Shown here: one piece after another, positions 50,870 to 62,168 of the stretch
How positions within the stretch are numbered: position 1 is the first letter of the stretch
Layout: every line of letters starts with the position of its first letter
Assembly: GCA_039654915.1 (NCBI GenBank)
Contig: CM077600.1
Location: 34,047,992 to 34,111,991 of the forward strand
Source: Aquilaria yunnanensis
Lineage: Eukaryota > Streptophyta > Magnoliopsida > Malvales > Thymelaeaceae
Length of the DNA stretch: 64,000 bases
Direction: 5' to 3'
Notes under the pieces: model-generated
Databases searched by the model: none
The model's input: the letters and a program-made list of their open reading frames with translations, nothing else
What the model was told of the DNA's origin: nothing
Made by a program: the position numbers and the translations under genes

Positions 50870-52610
50870 CGCTTATGGTTTTTTTCTTGCTTCGGTTGGT
50901 GAAAGAAAGAACACAACTTTGCGTCGTAGCTCTGGCCTTGGGTGCAGATGGAATGGAATGGGTCGCCATGAAACAATAATATTACAACAATTTATATATT
51001 GTTTCTTGTCCTAATGAAGAATGAGTAATGTCAAAACGCGGAATCGTAAATTGTTAGGGTTTCCCATTCCGACCCTCTCTCTGTAAATGTTGGCTGTAAG
51101 GAATCTATTTTGAGGAATATCCTTGTAATTAGTTCAACTGAAAAACGTTCATTAATGAGTGTTTTCCTTGGCTAATCAGGCGTAATTGTTTTACCACTTT
51201 TATTATTTTACTAATTTATCTGAAAAAAGAATATCATAATATTTTTCGCTTTTAACTTTGAGTTAACTACACATTTCCTTTTCGAAATGATTCATAAGCA
51301 TGTAAGTTTGGATATAAATGACATAATAAATGTTATTGTCTCAAATATTAGTGCTTTTTTAAAAAGTTTTTCCAACCTTAAAATCAATAAAAAAAAATTC
51401 CACCAAACTTGTTCAAATGGCTGAGCCTTAAGAGACATTAAGAAGAGGCCGGGGTTTGAGCCTGCTCCTACTAATTCCTTATAAAAATGTCAATTATGTT
51501 AATTCTATAGGTTTCTAAGTTTTAAAAAGATAAACATTCCTCCTTTCATTTACTATAATAATATCATTTACTATTTTACCGATTTATCTGAAGGAGAATA
51601 TTATAATATTTTTCATTTTTTTTTAAAATTGAAGTCAACTAAATATTTCTTTTTATAAATGACACAAAAGAGTATAAATTTGAAAGTAAATGACATGCTA
51701 AATTTTATTGTCTCAAATATAGGTATTTTTAAAAATTTTCACAACAAAAACTAAAACAAGGAAAAAAAAAACATCTTCATGACTTAACCCAAATGATTGA
51801 GACTTAGTGAACATCAAATGAAAGTCTGGAGTTTAAACCCCACTTGGTTTGTTGGTCTTTTATTAGAAAAACAAATGTTTATTTTTTCTCTTTAAAGTGA
51901 AAATTTTAATGGGACATAAGAAATGTTAGAAATAAAACTATCTATAGGTAACTAAAATATTATAATACATAACATAATTTTTTTTTTCTAATTCATGAAA
52001 AAAAATCGACTGGTAATCATTCATCACTGGTGGTTCGAGGTGACACCCTCATCCACTATTATTATAGGCGTAGGTACAACTTATTTTATATTTGCGGGAA
52101 AAAGAAAAATCATTTTGAAGTTGAAATTAGCTACAAAGTTCCTTTTACGAAGTCAAGAGATGCTTACCAACTACGTGGGTACAGACTACATAGTACTCCG
52201 TCAAACACAAATGTCAACTTTCTCTGCGCCACTTGAGGAGTTGGTGAGTCATTAGCATCCAGAAGGATCTTGGTGAAAAAGTCTGTTACATTATTTTCCT
52301 GCTATTTGATATTAATTGCAATTACTTTTCCAAGTTTTGAAATCTAAAGTTAATCCCCTAATTTAAAATATATAATTATTTTTTTTAGTAAATTTAAACT
52401 GTTTATAGACTTTTTCATAGTTTTTCGACAACTAAAATTATTTAAATTTTTTTTTAATCTATGAATGTAAGACCTTTTCTTCTAGCAGGCTAAAAACCAT
52501 GAGAGTAAAATTAGGTTTCTAAAATAAACAGTGAAAGTGTAATTAATACAGAATAAAAAAATTGTGTGATACACAATAAATAAAATAAATAGGGGTCACT
52601 AGTAATTTCA
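50870..52610. other. AT-rich intergenic DNA with a diverged tandem duplication
   Basis: Its first part includes the upstream region of the 78-aa gene. The rest is AT-rich and has no gene. The open frames at 51995-52255 lack family resemblance. Confidence 0.45.
51190..51900. repeat. Diverged tandem duplication of about 360 bp
   Basis: Two consecutive units each contain, in order: a TTTACTAATTTATCTGAA / TTTACCGATTTATCTGAA phrase (51205 and 51575), AATGACATAATAAATG... / AATGACATGCTAAATT..., TTATTGTCTCAAATAT (51333 and 51704), and a block with GGGGTTTGAGCC / TGGAGTTTAAACC. The last block looks like a tRNA-type B box, hinting at an old SINE component, but that is weak. Confidence 0.6.
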
Positions 52611-52614
52611 CATA

Positions 52615-52846
52615 CTCCCTCTGTCCCAAATTTTTAAAACATTCATTTTTTACCAATTAATCTATGATTTTTTATTTTCAATTTTTTAGTATATAAATGA
52701 AAATATTTATATATAAATGATAAATAAAGACCTATATTTTTTAAATATATTTTTTAAAATTTATTTTAACGAATAATAATATAAATAAATTCAAGTTAAA
52801 CTATTCAAAAAAGTTAAATATTTCAAAAAATATAGGACAGAGGGAG
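52615..52846. mobile_element. Stowaway-type MITE, 232 bp
   Basis: It starts CTCCCTCTGTCCCAAA and ends TATAGGACAGAGGGAG, the classic Stowaway termini, with a TA duplication on each side (52613-52614 and 52847-52848). The interior is AT-rich, non-coding and partly self-complementary. Confidence 0.88.
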
Positions 52847-52849
52847 TAC

Positions 52850-54045
52850 TTTATATCTACGACGGTTTCTTTCTAATGAACTGAGTATTTATATCTATGA
52901 TCTTGTTTATCCTATTTATTATATTCTTTCCTTTTGGTTATTGAATAAAAATTTATGCTCATTTTAGCCAAATGAATAAAATCCAAATAATGTATTATTT
53001 GTTCTTTTTCATAAACATCTCATTTGGTGCTCAAGTTGATTTATGATTTTAATATTTGTATTAATTTTATACTTGTGAATAGCTCATTCATTAATTAGTT
53101 ACGAGTAAAAATTCATTTACACGTACTTTTAAAGACTCACAGATAGTGATTTTTTAAGTATTTTTTTTTGTATATAATCAATTAAACTACTAAATAAATT
53201 CTATAATATACTCATCTAGAGTGTGAAGATTTTTAACTGTGTTTTGCTTTATGGTTTTCAATTTGTACTCCATTCACCCTAATTTCCATGGCCCATTAGC
53301 TTCTTCACACAGTTTTAGGCAACATTTTACTTTTTAATTATTTTCCAAACTTTATCCTCACTAAAACATTTATCGCATATCAAATACTAACTTTTTTACA
53401 ATAATATTGGAAATTAAATGACTATTTATTGTTTCTTTAGGAAAATATTTCATTATTTTTTGATATTTTAAAATAAAAATTAGCTCATACAATTTGGGAC
53501 AAAGATAGTAATTTTATATTTCTGTAACACTATTTAACTTAAGAAGAAATTAGCATTTTTTAGATAAAAAAAATGTCATAAATTTCCAATTATTCTAAAA
53601 AGTAAACAAACATGATTTATATGAATAGATTTTTTTAATTCTAATAATTAGTTTAATATATTTTTTGTTATATTATTTCCATTCAATAGGGACTAAAGAG
53701 TGTAAAAGTTGTTAATAGCCTTGAATAAAGGGCCTTTTATAGAATATATTGTGTTTGCGAGTTAAACCAACAATTCTTTGATTAGCTAAATAATTAAAGT
53801 ATTATATATGTTATAGTTAAAGGCCCATTAGGCCCTTAACAAAATGAGCTAGATACTCACAAGCTTAAGCTCGGCTTTTAAAGTATTGGCTTGTTTTCAA
53901 GTTTGAAATTGAATTTGATAAACATTAAAATTGAGTTTGAACATGAGCTACCGATAAAGACTCAACTTGCTTCCACCCCTACTTCAAATAGACATAATAA
54001 TCCATCTTGATCACTTCCTAAGGTGTCCAATTAACATGTTTTTTT
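52850..54045. other. AT-rich intergenic DNA
   Basis: Nothing codes here, and no bounded repeat could be defined. Confidence 0.5.
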
Positions 54046-54049
54046 TTTT

Positions 54050-55447
54050 GGGTGAATTGTATGATTAGAACATAACATTTAATTATTGTTTCAATTTTAA
54101 CCCCAACCTCTAACTTGCACATTTTGCATTCCTAATCTCGTTAAAACATTTCATTTTATACCTTAGTGTGATAGAAGACATTAATTCATATAGAAAATAT
54201 CACATTAGCATAGTATTGTAGAAAAAAATACTAAATTTAGCTTCTAAATATTTTTCCTTTTACAAATAATCCTTAAAACTTTAAAGTCTAACTTCAAACT
54301 CCTTAAAAAATCCTTGGATCATCCTTAATCCCCTTCCACCTCTCCTGCCACCAGCCCCCACCCTTCGACCACTCTCAATCCTTCATCCTCCGTCGTCTAG
54401 TCTCTCTACCCCTGATTTCAATTGAATTTACTTGGGCATTTTATCAAACATATCATAAGCAAAACTTAATTTGAAGTGAAAAAGCCTATACTAATAATCC
54501 TTCATCACCAGCATCTCTTGCAACAAATCAGAATCACAACCCACATAATTCGAAATCTCTTACAAAATCCGAGTTCAATCCAGGCGATCCGCAATGTCAT
54601 TGTAGTCATCTTGAGTATCTCGGCGTCAGAAGTAAATAACCTCCCAATCCAAGTGATCGTCAGTAGTCCCAATCAAATGACACAAAACAAAGACATGATG
54701 GTTGCTATCTGGGCCTTTGCCGGTCTGTTTGCACCAACCTCATTCCATCTTCTGTCCTTTACCTTCACCGATTTGTTCGCACCAAGCTCATTTCTAGCCT
54801 GCGTAGAGACGCCTGAGCCACCGTCTCTCTCCCTTCCCTCCCTCTCAGCCTTCCTTTCCTAGCAGTTGTCATTTTCCCGATTTGTGATTTTCGCTGTCGT
54901 AATATCCACAGTTGTGATTTCCCGATTCGTGCATCCCTATCATCGCGATTACTGATTCTTGATATCCTGATTCGTGCATCCCCACCGTTGCAATCACAGC
55001 CGTCACGTGTTCCCGTCGCGATTTCCAGCCGGTCCGAATTGCGGCATGTTATGTATATGGGAGATCTAGACAATGCTGGCGTGAGAAATAGGGACCGGGG
55101 CTGAGGATGGAGTACATGGGGTGCTCAGGGAGGGAGCGGAAAGAGGAAAGGGTTGGCCATAGGTGGATGGTTTCTATTCGATTTTTTTTAGAGAGGTTTT
55201 TTATTAAATTTTAAAAATTTAAGAATTCTTTAACGAGGGGAAAAGTTTTCAGGGGTTAAAATTAGTATTTCCCCCTAAAATTATATGTTGACATGTTATT
55301 TGATGTTTGAACTAACGAGTTTTGTCAATAATAGGTTCAAAATGAAACATTTAAACGAAGTTAAGAAGTCGAAATGTGTAAGTTGGAGGTTGAGATTAAA
55401 AGTAAAATAATAATTAAATGTTATAGTCTAATCGTGCAATTTACCTA
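54050..55447. mobile_element. TIR element (outer of a nested pair)
   Basis: The inverted arms are over 100 bp. The left has AACATTTAATTATTGTTTCA, CCAACCTCTAACTTGCACAT and AAACATTTCATTTT. The right, in reverse, has the complement of AACATTTAATTATTATTTTA, CAACCTCCAACTTACACAT and AAATGTTTCATTTT. The target duplication is unreadable because both flanks are T-rich. Confidence 0.72.
54221..55275. mobile_element. TIR element nested in the 54.0-55.4 kb element
   Basis: The left arm AAATACTAAATTTAGCTTCT is mirrored by the complement of AAATACTAATTTTAACCCCT at the right, continuing through CTTTTCC-type words. The interior (about 54325-55190) is of normal complexity with one 128-codon open frame (54476-54862). 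An alternative frame there is Asn/Ser-rich, as in plant disordered regions, so a captured gene piece is possible; I cannot identify it. Confidence 0.55.
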
Positions 55448-55462
55448 GTGTTTTTTTGTGCC

Positions 55463-55936
55463 ATGGTCCTATTGGCCAATGCTAATTATGGGACAAAATT
55501 GCCAAAAAAATGCAGTCTTACCCTAGTCATCAACTGTCTTTTCCCCAAAGTGTTTGAACACAAGTTGGAGAGGGGTCAATTGGTCCAACTTTTTTTCTTT
55601 CTCTTATCAAATCGCCCTTGGTTCTGCCTTCCTACTCAGGCCACTCCATCTTATCATGGTGACCCTGAAGGCATGTTGAATGGCTGCGACAAGTTGGTAG
55701 TTCACCCATTCGAAAACCTCCAACTAAGTGAGATTCTTGAGATCATAAGGGATGCTTCTGCTGAGGTTCGGGCCAGGTGTTTGGATTTGGGTGGCCCGAT
55801 TGTTGGTATTACAACTAATATAATCTCATTGACATGTGTCCTAGTCAGACCGAATTGGAATCTTGAGGTTGGATTTAGGGGCCCGCATAATTGTCACAGA
55901 GGAGTCAGGGTTGGACTAAGTGAGCGTGGGCTATGA
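55463..55936 (+). other. Unidentified open reading frame, about 157 codons
   Basis: It is the longest unexplained single-exon frame outside the modelled genes. It starts at the ATG at 55463 (MVLLANANYG) and ends at 55936. The middle has balanced, protein-like composition (LQLSEILEIIRDASAEVRAR). It begins just after the right end of a TIR element, and a TIR-arm-like sequence follows it (56045-56140, with GGACTAACTCATTTTAGTCA). It may thus lie within another element or be a captured fragment. No family is recognised and no start context supports expression. Confidence 0.25.
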
Positions 55937-56284
55937 GCAAGATGAGGGAGAGGAGGGGAAGTCTTCTAGCCACTAAATGTTATCTGTTTTGCATTTTAGT
56001 CATCTCACTGGTTTTGCATTTTGATCATTGTCAGCCTATGGACTAACTTGTACCATTTTCAAAATTTAAAGGACAAAATTATACTTAAAGGACTAACTCA
56101 TTTTAGTCACCAAAGTTAAGGGATCATGGTGCATTTAGGCCTATCTAATATCATAGTCAAAGTCGACCCATCAACGCGAGAAAGCTGGAAAAGATAAGCC
56201 AAATGTGAAATGTTGAAATGAGAGCAAAATAGATACTTTTTTTTTTTTTTTCATGGTTCCGCAATTTGAACTTTGAAGGATAAA

Positions 56285-56702
56285 GAAATGATAAATTATA
56301 AAAGTTTCACTGTGGTTTAATCTAACCTACACTTTATCCCCCTATTTTCTTTATAGTTTCTGACAAAAACTTCTAAAAATTTAAATTAAATTATCTCATA
56401 ACCATGTTTCAGTAATTTCAATATTTTGAAATTTTTTTTATAGTTAACCGACATTTAAAAAATATTAATATGTATTTAAAAAAATAAAAAAATTGATAAT
56501 TTAAAATATTTATTAATTATAAAAAAATACTGGAGAGACTGACATTATTGGAGGATGATCATCATATAATTTAAATTACAGTTCAGAAATCATTATCAGG
56601 CGGTACAAGAGAATAAGGGGTAAAATGTTAGTTTTAAAAAATAAATAAATAAATTGTAGGTTAAGGTAAAACTTATGGGATTAGTTGTAACTTTCCCGTG
56701 GA
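56285..56702. mobile_element. MITE-like TIR element, family A
   Basis: The left arm TAAATTATAAAAGTTTCACT and TAACCTACACTTTATCCCCC is mirrored at the right by the complement of AAAGTTACAACTAATCCCAT and TAACCTACAATTTATTT. The interior GATAATTTAAAATATTTATT and ATTATAAAAAAATA shares the core found in other MITEs of this window. Confidence 0.6.
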
Positions 56703-58620
56703 GAAATTATCATACTGGGTGAGCAGAAGCAGACTAGCTCCAGTCCAGAGGGGGTATGTGGGTGTCCAGGTACATTCATCTATCTAGGACCAGGTCCCCA
56801 ACCCAACCCGCACTCGCAAAAGCTAACGATTGTGGGCTCCCCTCTCCCTTCCATGTTTCACAAAGTTCCCCTACACTTTAGCTGAAGTTACCGTTAGCTC
56901 CTTTAGGTTTTAAAACCCTCTCTTCTTTTAAATATCCACATAGAAAAAAAAACTGATATATATTTTAAGAGAGAAAAAATAGATAAATTATTAAAATTTT
57001 AAATTCATAAAAATGAATTAAATTTTCAAAAAAAAAAAAATCAAGTGATTGCAGTAAATTAGAATATTAGTTTTCAATTCATATTGATTTTGTATACAAA
57101 AAATAAGTGAAAATGGAAATAACGTTATTTTTAAAATTTAAAAACAACAGAGTATGTTTTAACCTTGATTTGCTAAGACCCTGCTGATCATTACTGATTA
57201 GGATAGATTAGAAAGAGTTACATAAATTTTTGGGTTTGAGGATAGAAATATTGTCCCAATCATTGACAAATTGTGTTATTCAATATTTTAACACTAACCA
57301 TAAAAGTTACTTATAAACCATTAATATTCTCTTATGAGCAAGTCTGAGAGGGCCCTTACATATTATCATTTGGTTTCTAGCATTTTTAAAACTGTTTCAT
57401 ATTAGTTCCCATTAAGTAAGAATCTATTAACTTATATGAAAGTTGTCACATAAGTGTGGACGTGACAAATGAGAGCCAAAAAGCTGGATGGACAGTGTGA
57501 ATGTTTTAAAAATGAAACACAAAATACATGTTAGCGACCCCATGAAAATTATTCATATTTTTCTGTATCTGTTAAGAGGGCAATTGATATTCTTTTATTA
57601 ATTTATTTAAATATAATGGACCCTCTTTTATATTGAGTAGTGATGATAATTTTTTTTTTCTTATTTTTGATAAAATTACTTCATTAGAGTAGGTCAAATC
57701 GAATCTACAAAACAATTGTACATAACTTTAAAGAATAAATAAGGGCACACTGGCCACTAAATGAGTTTCTAAATGGTTCTTTATGACACTGAATGAAAAA
57801 AAGTCAATTAGGTACCAAACATTCTAAATAAACCATATAAACCCAAAAGAAATAACTCATTTACAACTTGGATAAACTTCACACTAAGAAAGTCAAAATA
57901 AACAAAAATAATAGATAATCAGACCAAACATATATAGCAAAAACAACAAAGTTCATCTAAATGTATTATAAGTGACTGAAAATTACAAATCTAAACTCCA
58001 TTGGCATACCCTCTACCCACTAATCTCAAAACAAAGGATTACTGTCAAAATTGGTCTGGAGAATAGTTCCGCCAAAAACCAACTCGGTTTGAAAGAAAAC
58101 TTAGAGGGAGGGAGACAGGGGAAGAGAAATTGAGTAAGAGAGTTTTTAGTAAAGTTGTTTCCTGTTGACTTATGTTATTATTGGTATACTGTCTATTAAT
58201 CCATAATTTCAAAGCTTAAACAATACAATTTTTATGAAACTAACTCCACACTAGTTAGTGGATAATTATTGAGACAACACTAAGTTATATAGAATGGAAT
58301 GGAAGCGAGAACAAGAATGGAAGCAAGAATGAGAATGAGAACGAGAACAAGGACGACAACATAAATTTGTCGAAACCTAAAAGTGTTGGAAAGCGGGGTT
58401 GGCTAAAAAAAAATCCCTATTTTTTTTTTAAAAAATACTTAATGTTTGAAAATAAAAAAAAATTCTATAATTATAGTTTTTTCCATGGTAAAAATATGAT
58501 AAGTCAACAAAAATAATAAACTCAGAAAAAAAGTGAGCGAGGAAGGTGGAAGTTGTTTTAACGGGAAAAATATGACAAGTGTAAGTAACTGATGACACAT
58601 AGCAAGACATGTGGGGGTGG
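56703..58620. other. AT-rich intergenic DNA
   Basis: No gene is seen. A purine-rich GAGAACAAGAATGG-type run lies near 58306-58350. Confidence 0.5.
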
Positions 58621-58629
58621 CGTAATGGT

Positions 58630-59222
58630 TGGAGTAAATTTCATGAATGGTCCCTAACCTTTAGTTATTGTTTCCTTTTAGTCCCTAACCTATTAAATAT
58701 TCTTTTTTAGTCCTAAACCTATTAAAACATTTTGTTTTAGTCCTAAATCTAATGAGAACGTTTCATTTTGGTCTCAATTTAATAAAATTTGTTAACTCAA
58801 AGTATTTGTTTGACAACAATATTTTAGATCATAATTTAAACTATATGGTAATTGTCTTACAGTAAATTTAATCTGTAAAATAATTTTTTTATAGTTAATA
58901 AAAAAATTAAGTCACTTCTTTTTCCTCTCTGTAAATTGAACTTATTTCATTCAGGAAGAAAAAAATATTAATTTAAATTTTCTATTTACTGTTAAAAAAT
59001 ATTAAATTGTTTAAATTTACTGGAAGACAGTTACCGAATATTTAAATTAGTACTTTAAAAGTTTCTATCAGGCAATTATTCTGAGTTAATGAATTTCATC
59101 TAGTGAAGGACCAAAATGAAACAATTTTAATAGGTTTAGGACCAAAACAGAACATTTGATAGGTTAGGAACTAAAAGGAAATAATGACAAAAGGCTAGGG
59201 ACCATTTGTGCAATTTACTCCA
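58630..59222. mobile_element. MITE, family C, with clear target duplication
   Basis: Ends TGGAGTAAATTTCATGAATG and, inverted, TGGAGTAAATTGCACAAATG open inverted arms of over 110 bp (GGTCCCTAACC, TTTCCTTTTAGTCCCTAACC, GTCCTAAACCTATTAAAA and complements). The flanks carry TAATGGT on each side (58623-58629 and 59223-59229). The copied phrase can be read as TAATGGTTG at both sides, so the duplication is 7-9 bp. That fits a Mutator-like origin (9 bp), though the exact border is ambiguous by two bases. Confidence 0.8.
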
Positions 59223-59743
59223 TAATGGTTGTAATTGGAGCTATTTAGTTGTGAAGATTCCATGTATGAGCCACGAGCCTGCTCGTTTTGAGCGAATTAA
59301 AGTGAATTCAAAGTAATCCGTGAATTGCTGGTATGGAGAATACAAATTGTGCACGATTCTGCTCTCAGAGAATCAGAGTAAAAAACTAGTTCGCGCTCTT
59401 AAATTGAATTCGACAGTTTGTGGGGCATTTTTCATATAACTCGTATGTCTATATGTCCTTGGATTTATCAATCATTACCGAGTCCAAAATTTTCCTTTAT
59501 TAGTAGTGCTAGACAGCTAGTCTAGCACGTGAGCTCGTTGAAAAGGGGGAAATGAACGAACAAAGGGCAAAAAGCTCTACCCAAAGTCTCAACACCTTAA
59601 TTCTCATTGCAAATTTCATTTTATTTCATATTGATCGCATATGTTTATAATTTATTGATATTGGTCTCTATTGATAGGGAAGACTGAATTGAGATAAAAT
59701 CCTAATTTATAAAATGAAAAAATTAATAATCTAAATGGTTTAT

Positions 59744-60156
59744 TAAAGGGTTAATTATAATTTGGCTCTCTTGAGGTTTAGGTAAAATTACATTTTTCTA
59801 ATTCTGTTTAAAAGATGTATACTTTACTTTCTGTCTTTTTAATATAGTCTAACAACAACTTTTGAAATCTTAATTTAGACTGTACGGTTGACATATTCAA
59901 GTAATTTTAATATGTATAGTATTTTTTATAATTAATTGACATTTATAAAATAGTGTTTTAAAAATTGAAAGAAATATAGAAAAAAAAATTATTAATTTAA
60001 AATATCCATTAATTATAAAAAAACCATACAAATTAAAATTACATTACTGTAATCTCTAAATTAAGATTTTAGAAGTTATTGTTGGACTGTATTAAAAAGA
60101 TAGGAAGAGGCAAAGTGTGATTTCACTTAAACCTCAGAAGTCAAATTTTAATCCCT
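59744..60156. mobile_element. Full-length hairpin MITE nested in the family B element
   Basis: The two halves are complementary over most of their length: AAGGGTTAATTATAATTTGG against the complement AAGGGATTAAAATTTGAC, then GAGGTTTAGGTAAAATTACA / GAGGTTTAAGTGAAATCACA, then GTCTAACAACAACTTTTGAA / GTCCAACAATAACTTCTAAA. It has no coding content. Confidence 0.7.
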
Positions 60157-60268
60157 TAATTAAATGTCAAAACATTATGTTTATATTGAATTTATGATAA
60201 GACAGTTACCAAACAGTTTGAATTCTACTTAAACTGTTTAGTACTCATCTTCTCATAAATTTTGTATA

Positions 60269-61977
60269 GGAAAAATTACAATAATCTCCTGAGATTTGGC
60301 AAAATCTATGATAATTTCCTCGCTGTTTCAAAAACCTACAATTGCCCCATTGACCTTTAACATTGTTAATCTCCATCAAGACAAGAAAAGGAAGAACTCT
60401 ATTTTGCTCACATAACATTCTTCTGTTTTAAACTACCCCATCCCCTCAACTTCAACATCTTTCTCTACTTCCCTTAACCAGAAAAAAATAAGAAACAAAT
60501 TAGTCTTTGCTAATTTCACCAGATTTCAACGACAATGGCCTCCCTCAATGCTTCTCCTCGAACTCTAACTCTACCTTTGTCCAGTGGCGAATCCAGGATT
60601 TTGGTTCGGGGGGGCAAGCCCGGAGGAGAGTCGGCGGAGCCCGGAGGAGAGAGACGGCGTCGCAGTTAGGTAAAGCTGTAAATTGGGACTAATTCACACT
60701 AATTCAAAGATCAAGGAGCAAATCATACGAGTTTGAAACGTTTGAGGACTAATAGTGCATTTAGGCCATTTTAGAATATCCCCTTAATATAAAAGGAATA
60801 ACTACTCACTGGGTCCCTACTTTCTTCATATCCTACCTTATTGCCCCCCAATCTTTATATTTTTCCACAATATTTGGGGGGTAAAATGCACACACAATCC
60901 TTAACTTTTAACAAAATCATCAAATTAATACCCCATATTTATGTTTTTCCAAAATCCCCCCCCCCCCAACACGTAGCTTCGCCCCTGCCTTTGTCCCCAC
61001 CCCCGTTGCCCCCGCTCCTCCTCAGTTTTCACTTTCTCCCTCTTCTCAATTTTGGCCTCTCCCTCATCTCAAATTCATCTACCCCAATCAATTCAACTTC
61101 GTCGCCCCAGTCATAATTGATGATCGGTGGTCAATTAGGCAGTTTGGTCAAGCAGTGATGGCTTTACGGCTATCGGCGATGGGTGAAGGATAGGCAATCG
61201 GGCAGTTTGGCCCAGTGCAAATTTATTCTTGTTTTGATTTCATCTATTCTAACTTGATTTTGCTTTGGGATTTCGTCTCTGGGATTTGAACGGATAGGGA
61301 ATCGATTTGGGCGAAGGACAGGGAATCAACTTGGGCGAATGAGGGAATCATGGACAGAGTTGCTTAACTGGTTTAGTAGGTTCATTAGCTTTATCAGCTG
61401 AGGCTGCCATTGAAGTCTATGACACCATCCTCCCTTTTGGCTCAGCTTTGTCCTCCCCCAGGGCATCCTTTAGCCCCTATCATGTATTTGCCTTTGAATC
61501 GAGTGCAGGATGTGCGGAGGAAGCCCCTATGACATACTTGTAGCGGCGAGTCGTGGGTTTTGCTCAACTTCAATGGTAGCCGAGAGGGTGGTGAAGGAGA
61601 GTAATCGAACCGGTGTAACCCTCATCAAACCCTCTTATAAAACCCAGATTGAACAATTAACAGAAACGATGAAGGCTTGAGTTTTGTTTTCTTTTTCTTT
61701 TTCTATTTTGTTTTGATCAATTGGGAGTTTGAGTTTTCATTTAGATTTTGTAGATTTCATTTTTTCATTCATGGTTTTGTTTTTTTTTAAGTTGGTGGTA
61801 AAATTTCCGTGAATGAAGGCTTGAAGAGAAAAATCAGATATTTTTCCTTTTTTGGGGGTAACAATGAATAAAGAAGTTAACTTCTGAAGGGGTAACTATA
61901 TGTCTTTGAAACAATGAGGACGCAATCATAGGTTTCACCAAACCTCAGGGAGTTATTGTAATTTTCCTTTTTTTATA
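60269..61977. mobile_element. TIR element, family A, nested in the family B element
   Basis: The left end GGAAAAATTACAATAATCTC, CTGAGATTTGGCAAAATCTA is mirrored by the complement of GGAAAATTACAATAACTCCC, TGAGGTTTGGTGAAACCTA at the right. The flanks TTTTGTATA and TTTTTTATA are a near-match that could be a 9-bp duplication. The element itself contains the hAT MITE at 60582-60987. Its GC-richer right interior (61000-61680) includes a 58-codon open stretch near 61375-61550 that looks coding-like but is unidentified. Confidence 0.68.
60582..60987. mobile_element. hAT-type MITE with perfect 8-bp target duplication, 406 bp
   Basis: It begins CAGTGGCGAATCCAGGATTT and ends ACGTAGCTTCGCCCCTG, giving imperfect inverted ends of the CAGnGGCG kind. 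CCTTTGTC flanks both sides exactly (60574-60581 and 60988-60995), the 8-bp duplication of hAT transposons. G-rich and C-rich runs just inside the two ends are complementary. The WRIQDFGSGG-type peptide read from its left end is a common artefact of this element class. Confidence 0.88.
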
Positions 61978-62168
61978 TTTAGTTGAGCATTTAAACTATT
62001 ATTTTTTTTTCTCTATAAATTAGGTTCCTTTGCTAACTCGGTTTTAACTAAGATTAGAGACTAACATGTAACGAATTATAAAGGTATGAGACCAATATAT
62101 AACAAAATTGAGATTGAGGACTAAATTTGCAATGATAATTAAAGAGTGGGACTAATGGTGCATGATAG

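Larger units (their letters stand above)
59580..62168. mobile_element. Outer MITE, family B, expanded by two insertions
   Basis: The left arm (about 59590-59735: TTAATTCTCATTGCAAATTT, ATATTGGTCTC) pairs with the right arm (about 61990-62165; complement TTAATTATCATTGCAAATTT, ATATTGGTCTC). The uninterrupted element would be about 0.5 kb, matching the copies at 60-570 and 730-1096. It now spans 2.6 kb because of the insertions at 59744-60156 and 60269-61977. Confidence 0.65.

Noticed and set aside
51421..51470. Possible tRNA gene from GGGTTTGAGCC
   Set aside because: Only a B-box-like word is present; no cloverleaf, acceptor stem or A box at proper spacing could be drawn.
60507..60692. Frame containing WRIQDFGSGG
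   Set aside because: This peptide is read from the terminal repeat of the hAT MITE at 60582 and is a familiar mis-annotation, not a gene.
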